Below are positions 1 to 5,587 of a stretch of 5,589 bases of DNA, in pieces (position 1 is the stretch's first letter; each line of letters opens with the position of its first letter). Both the position numbers and the translations under genes were made by a program. The stretch is from Muribaculum sp. GTDB lineage: Bacteria > Bacillota > Clostridia > Lachnospirales > Lachnospiraceae. The stretch covers positions 1 through 5,589 of the forward strand of contig JAMPHH010000099.1 of the NCBI GenBank assembly GCA_023663505.1. The letters run 5' to 3'. The notes beneath the pieces were generated by a model, which did no database searches, was not told the DNA's origin, and saw only the letters and a list, made by a program, of their open reading frames with translations.

Positions 1-1
1 G

Positions 2-388
2 TGCTACGATAAGCATAATTACGTCACACACATGCTTAAGCGAAAAGTATTTTTGCTATCCTCCGTGGAACTTGGAGTGAGAGGGTCTGATGGTTATACA
101 ACAACAAAGGAAGGCACCCCTTTAAAATATTTCAGAAACACGGAGCATTCCGTAAAAAGGTGTTACAAGGCAAACGGAGAGGCATGGTCTTATTGGACTC
201 GGACGCCGTGGTTATATGAAAATTGCTTTGTTACAATAATAGGCGTGGAGGCTATTTCTTCCGGCCCGGCAGACAGTAAAATAGGGATACGTCCCGCATT
301 CTGTCTGGGGAAGGATACCGCCGTGCATAAGGACAGCAGTATTATAGAAGGACAAAGCGTATATGTGCTCGATTTGGAAAGCGAATAA
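2..388 (+). CDS. DUF6273 domain protein, C-terminal part (5' end outside window)
   Basis: The reading frame is open from base 2, so this is the 3' end of a longer gene. The first ATG in frame, at 32, has no ribosome site and lies inside conserved domain sequence. The visible part is about 128 residues. It carries hallmarks of the DUF6273 family: a KVFLLSSVELG strand, then SYWTRTPW, and near the end GIRPAFCL, matching the usual pattern of YWxRxP followed by GxRPAxxL. DUF6273 domains occur in many gut Firmicutes proteins, often surface or phage-like ones, and I recall the family as resembling C-type-lectin or formylglycine-enzyme folds, which I cannot verify here. No catalytic role is known to me. 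No transmembrane or sorting signal is seen after the domain. The gene is A+T-rich compared with queH and argS and converges on the toxin-antitoxin operon. The family call is fairly sure; the function is unknown. Confidence 0.75.
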   Translation, partial: CYDKHNYVTHMLKRKVFLLSSVELGVRGSDGYTTTKEGTPLKYFRNTEHSVKRCYKANGEAWSYWTRTPWLYENCFVTIIGVEAISSGPADSKIGIRPAFCLGKDTAVHKDSSIIEGQSVYVLDLESE

Positions 389-418
389 TTAAGCCGATAA
401 GCAGAATGGAATAGAGGG

Positions 419-494
419 AGTAACTCGTCGTAATAGGCAAGAGCCCCCACGATGTGTGGTGCGCAGGGGCTTTTGCCTGTTATGGTGAGTTACT
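419..494 (+). other. Very long RNA-type hairpin in convergent intergenic region
   Basis: Bases 419-447 pair with 466-494 to give an uninterrupted 29-bp stem with an 18-base loop (448-465). Twenty-four pairs are Watson-Crick. The other five (427-486, 428-485, 430-483, 434-479, 441-472) are all G-U when read as + strand RNA, and would be A-C mismatches in RNA from the other strand. It lies 30 bases after the DUF6273 stop codon and 62 bases beyond the toxin stop codon. The G+C-rich apex (GAGCCCC with GGGGCTTTT) resembles an intrinsic terminator, but there is only a four-T run inside the arm and a short TTTT at 498-501 beyond it. It may be a transcript-ending or stabilising 3' structure, a small RNA, or a remnant of a mobile inverted-repeat element. 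The structure is seen directly; the role is inferred. Confidence 0.7.
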
Positions 495-556
495 ACGTTT
501 TAGGGTATCATGCTATCCTGTTAGTTGCTTTGTTAGCAAAAAGAGCATATACTTCC

Positions 557-820
557 CTATTGATCTTCATAATGTCCCTTACAGGAAATAATGAAAGCTA
601 TATTGTCCTTGATATAATAGACCATTCTGTTTTTATCATCAATGCGCCTGCTCCAATAGCCATGGAGATTATCTTTTAAAGGCTCTGGTTTCCCGATTCC
701 CTCATAACCATTTCTTTGAATATCTTTTATGAGAGAATTTATCCGTTTTATCAGCTTTTTGTCATGTGCCTGCCAATAACAGTAATCTTCCCACGCCCTA
801 TCCTCCCATAGTAATCTCAT
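557..820 (-). CDS. yoeB: Txe/YoeB family mRNA-cleaving toxin
   Basis: This encodes an 87-residue type II toxin of the RelE/YoeB superfamily, a ribosome-dependent endoribonuclease that cuts mRNA in the A site. The sequence follows E. coli YoeB (84 residues) almost without gaps: WEDYCYWQ (10-17), GIGKPEPLK (41-49), GYWSRRID (54-61), MVYY (66-69) and SCKGHY (79-84). The residues known to matter in YoeB sit at the same positions: Glu46, Arg65, His83 and Tyr84. In E. coli Tyr84 is the last residue; here Glu-Asp-Gln follows it. The ATG is preceded by AGGAGA, which overlaps the antitoxin stop codon, so the pair is translationally close, with 8 bases between the genes. The antitoxin upstream should bind this protein and repress the shared promoter. 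The gene appears intact. Family call very sure; activity inferred. Confidence 0.93.
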   Translation of the reverse strand: MRLLWEDRAWEDYCYWQAHDKKLIKRINSLIKDIQRNGYEGIGKPEPLKDNLHGYWSRRIDDKNRMVYYIKDNIAFIISCKGHYEDQ

Positions 821-828
821 GATTTCTC

Positions 829-1098
829 CTATTCTTCAATTAAGTCATGTTCAGCGAAATGCGCTTTCCCTGCTTCGATATCTGCAATAATGCCTTCTAA
901 GTGCTTTATATTGCTTTCCGAATAAAAGGGGTCTGGATCAGCCGTAATCTCAAAAGGGATACGCCGCTCCATTCTTACTTTGTTTAAAAAAACATTGATT
1001 GCCGCCGTCATGGATAATCCCATGCTTGCAAAAATTTCTTCTACTTCCTTTTTAGTATTGGAATCTATACGAAAATTCACCATTGTTGTCTTTGCCAT
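829..1098 (-). CDS. RelB/DinJ family antitoxin
   Basis: This is an 89-residue antitoxin for the YoeB-type toxin that follows 8 bases downstream. Residues 1-45 look like a ribbon-helix-helix DNA-binding domain: strand TMVNFRID (5-12), helix DSNTKKEVEEIFASMG, then the turn and helix LSMTAAINVFLNKV (28-41), typical of RelB/DinJ. The acidic C-terminus (about 55-89) should wrap the toxin. The ATG at 1098 was chosen because AAAGGTGG lies 7 bases upstream. A TTG at 1116 is in frame, but it would put that ribosome site inside the coding sequence and falls at or before the predicted transcript start (about 1115). The classic E. coli YoeB partner is YefM, of the unrelated Phd fold, so this is a swapped pairing, although RelB/DinJ-YoeB pairs are known in Firmicutes. 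Autoregulation through the promoter palindrome is inferred. Confidence 0.9.
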   Translation of the reverse strand: MAKTTMVNFRIDSNTKKEVEEIFASMGLSMTAAINVFLNKVRMERRIPFEITADPDPFYSESNIKHLEGIIADIEAGKAHFAEHDLIEE

Positions 1099-1105
1099 AT
1101 CTACA

Positions 1106-1113
1106 CCACCTTT
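1106..1113 (-). promoter_or_regulatory. Ribosome binding site that decides the antitoxin start
   Basis: On the - strand this reads AAAGGTGG, complementary to the 16S rRNA tail, and is 7 bases from the ATG at 1098. It argues for that start over the in-frame TTG at 1116. Confidence 0.75.
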
Positions 1114-1121
1114 CAACTACT

Positions 1122-1149
1122 ATTTTATCATGATTCGACAAAATGTCAA
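1122..1149 (-). promoter_or_regulatory. Promoter of the toxin-antitoxin operon
   Basis: On the - strand a consensus -35 box TTGACA (1144-1149) is followed after 16 bases by TAAAAT (1122-1127), a five-of-six match to the -10 consensus. Transcription should start near 1115 and give a leader of only about 16 bases before the antitoxin ATG. Confidence 0.8.
1137..1147. promoter_or_regulatory. Candidate antitoxin operator over the -35 box
   Basis: GACA-AAA-TGTC is a perfect short palindrome that overlaps the -35 box of the toxin-antitoxin promoter. Ribbon-helix-helix antitoxins usually bind such small palindromes and repress their own promoter. The palindrome is seen; binding is inferred. Arms this short can arise by chance. 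Confidence 0.45.
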
Positions 1150-1175
1150 GCAAATGCTTTACAATTTATGGGATT

Positions 1176-1212
1176 AGTTCAGCATCATCAAGTTCAGCAT
1201 CATCATCAGTTC
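1176..1212 (+). repeat. Tandem 15-bp repeat, two copies plus a fragment
   Basis: AGTTCAGCATCATCA occurs exactly twice in tandem (1176-1190 and 1191-1205). A further AGTTC follows at 1208-1212, after a short TCATCA extension. The block sits between the toxin-antitoxin promoter and the queH leader, where the A+T-rich left part ends. It could be replication slippage or a protein-binding array; nothing in the sequence decides this. Confidence 0.8.
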
Positions 1213-1216
1213 GGAC

Positions 1217-1245
1217 TTGCAAACGGCGTGATGTTGTGATAGACT
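1217..1245 (+). promoter_or_regulatory. Weak candidate promoter for queH-argS-lipoprotein operon
   Basis: TTGCAA (1217-1222) and TAGACT (1240-1245) are 17 bases apart, and each matches four of six consensus bases. This is the best sigma-A-like pair I see ahead of queH, but it is poor and another start site is possible. Confidence 0.25.
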
Positions 1246-1281
1246 TCTAACGAATGACAACCGTATGTCGAGGGGAAAGCT

Positions 1282-1926
1282 ATGAATCCGCCAAATTACC
1301 AAAAGGAATTAGAGAAAATATTAAGCGGGATAGAAGAACGGGGGGATTGCGCTCCCCGTCTTTTGCTTCATAGCTGCTGCGCTCCCTGCAGCAGCTATTG
1401 TCTGGAATATCTGTGCACTTATTTTGACATCACGGTATTCTATTACAACCCCAATATCTCTGACTCGGAGGAGTACCGTCACAGGGTTGAGGAGCAGAAG
1501 CGTCTGATTGCCGCCTACAATGCGGAGGAAAGGGGATATCCCATCGGCGTCATAGAGGGGGATTATCAGCCGAAGCTCTTTCTTGAGACGGCAAGGGGGT
1601 ATGAGGACTGTCCCGAGGGCGGGGAGCGGTGTTTTCGCTGCTTTGACCTGAGGCTGCGGGAGACGGCGAAGCGGGCGGCGGGCGGCAGTTATGATTATTT
1701 CGGCACCACCCTGACCATCAGCCCCTTGAAAAATGCCCTGAAGATCAATGAAATCGGGCGGGCGTTGTCGGCGGAGTATGGTGTCCTGTGGCTCCCCTCC
1801 GATTTTAAGAAAAAGAACGGCTACAAGCGTTCTGTGGAGCTGTCGGCACAGTACGGGCTGTATCGGCAGGATTATTGCGGGTGCGCCTTCTCCAAGGCGG
1901 AGCGGGCGAGACAAAGAAAAGCCTGA
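1282..1926 (+). CDS. queH: Epoxyqueuosine reductase QueH
   Basis: QueH reduces epoxyqueuosine to queuosine at position 34 of tRNAs with GUN anticodons (Tyr, His, Asn, Asp), the last step of queuosine synthesis. It replaces the cobalamin-dependent QueG in many anaerobes. The 214-residue protein shows the family's cysteine motifs: HSCCAPCSS at 30-38 (Cys32, Cys33, Cys36), CPEGGERCFRCFDLRL at 110-125 (Cys110, Cys117, Cys120), and YCGCAF at 198-203 (Cys199, Cys201). The adjacent-cysteine pair and the CxxC motif are expected to hold the iron-sulfur cluster. FYYNPNI (53-59) and FGTTLTISPLKN (140-151) are also family-typical. The ATG at 1282 follows AGGGGA at 1271-1276. The gene is complete and leads a probable operon with argS, 28 bases downstream. 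No other queuosine gene is present, so it may act on salvaged or separately made precursor. Confidence 0.94.
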   Translation: MNPPNYQKELEKILSGIEERGDCAPRLLLHSCCAPCSSYCLEYLCTYFDITVFYYNPNISDSEEYRHRVEEQKRLIAAYNAEERGYPIGVIEGDYQPKLFLETARGYEDCPEGGERCFRCFDLRLRETAKRAAGGSYDYFGTTLTISPLKNALKINEIGRALSAEYGVLWLPSDFKKKNGYKRSVELSAQYGLYRQDYCGCAFSKAERARQRKA

Positions 1927-1954
1927 TAAAATTAATAGGAGAATGTGAGGGAAA

Positions 1955-3733
1955 ATGAAGAAATTTTTGGATTTGTTGACGGAGGAGATGGGGCAGGCGT
2001 TTGCTGCGGCGGGGTATGACGCCGCATTGGGCAGGGTGACTGTCTCCAATCGTCCTGACCTGTGCGAATATCAGTGTAATGGCGCTATGGCGGGGGCGAA
2101 GCAGTACAAGAAGGCTCCAATCATGATTGCGAACGAGGTTGCCCGAAAGCTACAGGAGGGAAAGGTATTTGCCAAGGTGCAGGCATTGGCGCCGGGGTTT
2201 CTGAATCTGAACGTGTCGGAGGATTTTCTGGCGGATTATATCAGGGAGATGCGCGCTGACGCTCGATTTGGTTTGGAGACAAGCAAGCCGCCCAAGAAGA
2301 TTATCATTGACTATGGCGGTCCCAATGTGGCGAAGCCCCTGCATGTGGGGCATCTGCGCTCGGCGGTCATCGGGGAGAGCATCAAGCGAATCTGCCGTTA
2401 TATGGGGCATGAGGTCATCGGGGACGTGCATCTGGGCGACTGGGGGCTGCAGATGGGACTGGTGGCGGCAGGCGTGCAGGAGCGTCAGCCGGACTTGGTC
2501 TATTTTGACGAGGGCTTTACGGGCGAGTATCCCAAGGAGCCTCCCTTTACGATATCGGAATTGGAGGAAATATATCCCGCCGCCAGCGCGCGCTCCAAGG
2601 AGGACGCGGAGTTTAAGGCGAAAGCCATGGAAGCGACAGCCAAGATTCAAAACGGTGTGAGGGGGTATCGCGCGCTTTGGAAGCATATTTTGAATGTGTC
2701 TGTGGCGGATCTAAGGAGAAACTATGACGCCTTGAACGTGGAGTTTGACCTCTGGAAGGGCGAGAGCGACGTCCATGAGCTGATTCCCGATATGGTGCGC
2801 TATATGAAGGAGGGCGGGTACGCCTATATCAGCGACGGGGCATTGGTGGTGGACGTGAAGGAGGAGACGGACACCAAGGAGATGCCGCCCTGCATGATAC
2901 TGAAATCCGACGGCGCTGCACTGTACAACACCACGGATTTGGCGACTATTATGGAGAGAATGAAGCTTTATCAGCCGGATATGCTGATTTATGTTACGGA
3001 CAAAAGGCAGGATCTGTATTTTGAGCAGGTCTTTCGCTGCGCGCGCAAGACCAAGCTGGTGAAGCCGGAGACAGAGCTTAAATGGCTTGGCTTTGGTACC
3101 GTGAACGGCAAGGACGGCAAGCCCTTTAAGACCCGCGACGGCGGTGTGATGCGCTTGGAGATGCTCGTGGCGCAGACCAAGGAGAAGATGCTTGAGAAGA
3201 TTGAGGAGGGGCGCGAGAAGGGACGGGATATGTCCGAGGAGGAGGCTCGTCAGGTGGCGGATATGGCGGCAATCGCTGCCTTGAAGTATGGCGACCTCTC
3301 CAATCAGGTGTCGAAGGATTATGTGTTTGACATGGAACGTTTTACCTCCTCGGAGGGGGATACGGGTCCCTATATTCTCTATACCATGGCGAGGATCAAG
3401 TCTATTTTGGCAAAATATACGGAGCAGGGCGGGAGACCCTCTGACGCAGGGCTGCATGTTGCGCAAAATGAGTCCGAGAAGGCGTTGATGCTGCAGCTCG
3501 CACAGTTTAATGCGATGATGACGGGAGCCTGTGAGGAGCTTGCGCCTTACAAGGTCTGTGCGTATATCTATGATTTGGCGAACATTTTTAATCATTTTTA
3601 TCATGAGACGAAGATATTGAGCGAGGAGGACGCAGGGAAAAAGGAAGGTTGGATTGCGCTGTTGGTCTTGGCGCGCGATGTGATGGAGACCTGTGTAGAT
3701 GTATTGGGCTTTAGCTCGCCCGAGAGAATGTAG
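1955..3733 (+). CDS. argS: Arginyl-tRNA synthetase
   Basis: This class I synthetase charges tRNA-Arg with arginine in the cytoplasm. At 592 residues it has normal family length. The N-terminal add-on domain (about 1-110) contains SNRPDLCEYQCNGAMA (31-46) and the family segment PGFLNLNVS (80-88), used for tRNA contact. The Rossmann domain starts near IIIDYGGPNVAKPLHVGHLRS, with the HIGH motif present as HVGH (130-133). GKPFKTRDGGVMRL (388-401) stands where KMSKS would be, as in the ArgRS class lacking a canonical KMSKS; Lys127 just before HVGH is the residue thought to compensate. The DALR anticodon-binding domain runs from about YILYTMARIKSIL (473-485) to the end. An ATG at 1943 is in frame but is followed at once by a stop codon, so 1955 is the start, with GAGGGA just upstream. 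It is 28 bases after queH and 21 before the lipoprotein gene. No T-box leader lies directly ahead of it. Confidence 0.97.
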   Translation: MKKFLDLLTEEMGQAFAAAGYDAALGRVTVSNRPDLCEYQCNGAMAGAKQYKKAPIMIANEVARKLQEGKVFAKVQALAPGFLNLNVSEDFLADYIREMRADARFGLETSKPPKKIIIDYGGPNVAKPLHVGHLRSAVIGESIKRICRYMGHEVIGDVHLGDWGLQMGLVAAGVQERQPDLVYFDEGFTGEYPKEPPFTISELEEIYPAASARSKEDAEFKAKAMEATAKIQNGVRGYRALWKHILNVSVADLRRNYDALNVEFDLWKGESDVHELIPDMVRYMKEGGYAYISDGALVVDVKEETDTKEMPPCMILKSDGAALYNTTDLATIMERMKLYQPDMLIYVTDKRQDLYFEQVFRCARKTKLVKPETELKWLGFGTVNGKDGKPFKTRDGGVMRLEMLVAQTKEKMLEKIEEGREKGRDMSEEEARQVADMAAIAALKYGDLSNQVSKDYVFDMERFTSSEGDTGPYILYTMARIKSILAKYTEQGGRPSDAGLHVAQNESEKALMLQLAQFNAMMTGACEELAPYKVCAYIYDLANIFNHFYHETKILSEEDAGKKEGWIALLVLARDVMETCVDVLGFSSPERM

Positions 3734-3754
3734 GACGACGGAGGAGACAGTGAT

Positions 3755-5320
3755 ATGAAGAAAAGGATTGCATTGCTGCTTGTGGGTATGCTGCTGCTTA
3801 GCGGTTGTGCCGGCAAGGTGGTTGACGAGCTGAGTCAGGAGCTGCCAAGCGCGGGGGAGAGCGGCACGGAGAGCGCCGAGGAGCGTCCCGCACAAGGCGA
3901 GGGGCAGGAGACTCCCGAGGGGGAGAAGGGGCTTCCCTTTGTGAAGATAGAGACGCTGAACGCTTCCCGCCGCACGGACGATGACGAGACGGAGCTTGCG
4001 TGGATCACATGGTGTAACGTGTCGCTCTCCGGCGCGGGCTATGAAAAGGGAGCGGAGGCTGTCGAGAGACTTTTGGGGCATACGCAGGACGAGGTGGAGA
4101 AGGAAGCGGACGCTATGGCGGCTGATGCAAAAGAGAATTATGAGGTAATATCGAGAGGAGAAGTATATGAATATTTTGCCCCCTATACTTCTGAAAATAT
4201 ATGTGAGGTGACGCGCTTGGACTCGAGGGTTCTCAGCCTGAGAGAGAGCTACTATGACTATACAGGCGGTGCGCACGGCTATGGGGGTGAACAGGGCGTT
4301 ACGATTGACCTGCAGAGCGGTCTGAAGCTTGAGCTGCCGCATATGTTGGAGGATATGGCGGGATTCTGGAGCAGGGCGGAGGAGCTGGTGCTCGCGGAGC
4401 TTGCGGAGCGGGAGGACGAATTGTTTGAGGATTATCAGGCAACCGTGTCACAGGAATTGGAGACCACTGCTTGGTACATGGACGGCGCGGGCATCGAGTT
4501 CTGCTTTAATACCTATGCGATAGCGCCTTATGCCTCCGGCACGATCGTGGTGTGCGTGCCCTATGGGGAGGTGGCGTCTTATATGAAGCCTGAGTATTTG
4601 AATAATCAGGAGGAATATGTGGTCAAGCTTCCGCAGAATGAAAGGGTGCAGTTTGTCGGGGCGGGCGGCGAGAGCATGGAGATCGCCTTCGAGAATCGCA
4701 AGCTCGACGATTATTCCTATGAATTGTACTTGGTATTGAACGGACAGGATAATCCTTTGGAGGGCGATATCTGGGTAAGCTCTGCTTATCTGTTCCACAG
4801 GGCGAACGGGAAGACCTTTCTGGTATATGATTTCGACTGGGCATCAGATGACTATGAGACAGTGGTGTGCGACGTGTCGGAGGGCACGGTGAATGACACT
4901 GACAGGGTCGGGGCGTCCATCGGTCAGGGAAGTATCGGGCTGGACCGTCTGGGGCTTTCGTTCATCATTCAGATACTGGGCAACCATACCTCCGGCATGG
5001 AGTATCAGCTTACCGAGGACGGCAGGCTGGAGCCCTTGGAGGAGCGGTATGAGTTCGTCCGTTGGGGTGATGGCGATGGCTATGGATTGACACTGATAAA
5101 GGATCTGCCTGTGGAGGTGGACGGCGCTCAGACGGTGGTTCCCGCAGGCAGCAAGATCATTCTGACAGCTACGGACTATGAGGGAACGGTGTGGTTCAAG
5201 ACGGTGGACGGAAGCATGGAGGGGACGCTTTACTATGAGCGAGACGAGGACGGTTTCCCGCTTTATATCGACGGGGTCAGCGAGTATGAGTATTTCGAGA
5301 ACCTGCCGTATGCGGGGTGA
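3755..5320 (+). CDS. Lipoprotein with RsiV/PdaC-like DUF4163-DUF3298 module
   Basis: This encodes a 521-residue predicted lipoprotein. A basic start (KKR), a hydrophobic stretch (5-15) and the lipobox LSGC put the lipidated cysteine at residue 18. An acidic, low-complexity linker follows (about 25-60). Residues 60-175 resemble DUF4163, ending in YYDYTGGAHG (167-175). Residues 180-277 resemble DUF3298, with LQSGLKLEL (186-194) and FCFNTYAIAPYASGTIVVCVPYGEV (249-273), close to the family's F-Y-x-IAPYAxG-IPY pattern. The same pair occurs in the lysozyme-binding part of RsiV and at the N-terminus of the deacetylase PdaC, which suggests contact with peptidoglycan or surface ligands; no deacetylase domain is present. 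Residues from about 285 to 521 are unassigned; the segment 447-495 could be a small SH3-like barrel. GGAGGAGA lies 7 bases before the ATG. Module call good; function unknown. Confidence 0.82.
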   Translation: MKKRIALLLVGMLLLSGCAGKVVDELSQELPSAGESGTESAEERPAQGEGQETPEGEKGLPFVKIETLNASRRTDDDETELAWITWCNVSLSGAGYEKGAEAVERLLGHTQDEVEKEADAMAADAKENYEVISRGEVYEYFAPYTSENICEVTRLDSRVLSLRESYYDYTGGAHGYGGEQGVTIDLQSGLKLELPHMLEDMAGFWSRAEELVLAELAEREDELFEDYQATVSQELETTAWYMDGAGIEFCFNTYAIAPYASGTIVVCVPYGEVASYMKPEYLNNQEEYVVKLPQNERVQFVGAGGESMEIAFENRKLDDYSYELYLVLNGQDNPLEGDIWVSSAYLFHRANGKTFLVYDFDWASDDYETVVCDVSEGTVNDTDRVGASIGQGSIGLDRLGLSFIIQILGNHTSGMEYQLTEDGRLEPLEERYEFVRWGDGDGYGLTLIKDLPVEVDGAQTVVPAGSKIILTATDYEGTVWFKTVDGSMEGTLYYERDEDGFPLYIDGVSEYEYFENLPYAG

Positions 5321-5357
5321 GTGCAATGGTGTGATTGTAAAAAGTTAGAAAAAAATA

Positions 5358-5386
5358 TTGACAAAGCCAAATGTGCATTGTATACT
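5358..5386 (+). promoter_or_regulatory. Promoter of the tRNA-Val/tRNA-Met cluster
   Basis: A perfect -35 TTGACA (5358-5363), a 17-base spacer and the -10 box TATACT (5381-5386, five of six) form a near-ideal sigma-A promoter with an A-rich stretch upstream (5339-5355). The predicted start, near 5393, is a G, as is common for stable RNA genes. The two tRNAs should be transcribed together. Confidence 0.88.
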
Positions 5387-5392
5387 TACAAA

Positions 5393-5413
5393 GTCGGCTG
5401 ATTTAAAGCCGAC
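5393..5413 (+). other. Leader hairpin before tRNA-Val
   Basis: GTCGGCT (5393-5399) and AGCCGAC (5407-5413) form a perfect 7-bp stem with a 7-base A+T-rich loop. It begins at the predicted transcript start and ends 4 bases before the mature 5' end of tRNA-Val, so almost the whole leader is this hairpin. No T-run follows, so it is not a terminator. It may protect the 5' end or influence RNase P processing; the role is inferred. Confidence 0.7.
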
Positions 5414-5417
5414 GAAT

Positions 5418-5490
5418 GGAAGTTTAGCTCAGCTGGGAGAGCATCTGCCTTACAAGCAGAGGGTCATAGGTTCGAGCCCTATAACTTCCA
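5418..5490 (+). tRNA. tRNA-Val (anticodon UAC)
   Basis: The 73-base cloverleaf is complete. The acceptor GGAAGTT (5418-5424) pairs with AACTTCC (5483-5489), and the discriminator is A5490. The D-arm is GCTC/GAGC around AGCTGGGA. The anticodon stem TCTGC/GCAGA encloses CTTACAA, with anticodon TAC at 5451-5453, which reads valine codon GUA and related codons. The T-arm is ATAGG/CCTAT around TTCGAGC. CCA is not encoded (CTC follows the discriminator), so it must be added after transcription. All stems are fully paired. Confidence 0.97.
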
Positions 5491-5513
5491 CTCCGGCTTC
5501 GGTCGGTGGATAT

Positions 5514-5587
5514 GGCGAGATAGCTCAGCTGGCTAGAGCACACGGTTCATACCCGTGGTGTCGAGGGTTCAAGTCCCCCTCTCGCTA
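5514..5587 (+). tRNA. tRNA-Met, elongator type (anticodon CAU)
   Basis: The acceptor GGCGAGA (5514-5520) pairs with TCTCGCT (5580-5586), with a G-U at the first pair as in other Firmicute elongator tRNA-Met genes, and A5587 is the discriminator. The D-arm is GCTC/GAGC. The anticodon stem CACGG/CCGTG encloses TTCATAC, with CAT at 5548-5550. The stem-loop CGGTTCATACCCG is typical of elongator tRNA-Met; the initiator's GGG/CCC anticodon stem and the usual tRNA-Ile2 sequence are absent. The T-arm GAGGG (5563-5567) with CCCCC (5575-5579) contains an A-C mismatch at its second pair. CCA does not appear to be encoded: CT follows the discriminator and the window then ends. It lies 23 bases after tRNA-Val in the same transcript. 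Confidence 0.95.

Noticed and set aside
190..450. An 86-codon open frame on the - strand
   Set aside because: It overlaps the DUF6273 gene antisense, and its start lies in the long hairpin; no domain or ribosome site supports it.
419..494. An integron attC site
   Set aside because: The palindrome suggested it, but the conserved RYYYAAC and GTTRRRY core sites are missing, as are the usual extrahelical bases, and no integrase is visible.
452..679. A 75-codon hydrophobic open frame on the + strand
   Set aside because: It starts in the hairpin loop and overlaps the toxin gene antisense; its hydrophobic look arises from the complement of the toxin sequence.
1246..1281. A preQ1 riboswitch or T-box ahead of queH-argS
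   Set aside because: The 1150-1281 leader shows neither the compact preQ1 pseudoknot pattern nor a T-box AGGGTGG-type motif, and no terminator hairpin precedes either gene.
1321..2049. A 242-codon open frame on the - strand across queH and the argS start
   Set aside because: It is antisense to well-recognised conserved proteins and its translation resembles no family.
2711..4342. A 543-codon open frame on the - strand
   Set aside because: It runs antisense through argS and the lipoprotein gene, has a low-complexity His/Leu/Arg-rich translation with no recognisable domain, and follows from the codon bias of the real genes.
5322..5339. A terminator after the lipoprotein gene
   Set aside because: TGCAAT/ATTGTA can form only a weak 6-bp stem including a G-U pair and is followed by A-rich sequence, not a T-run.
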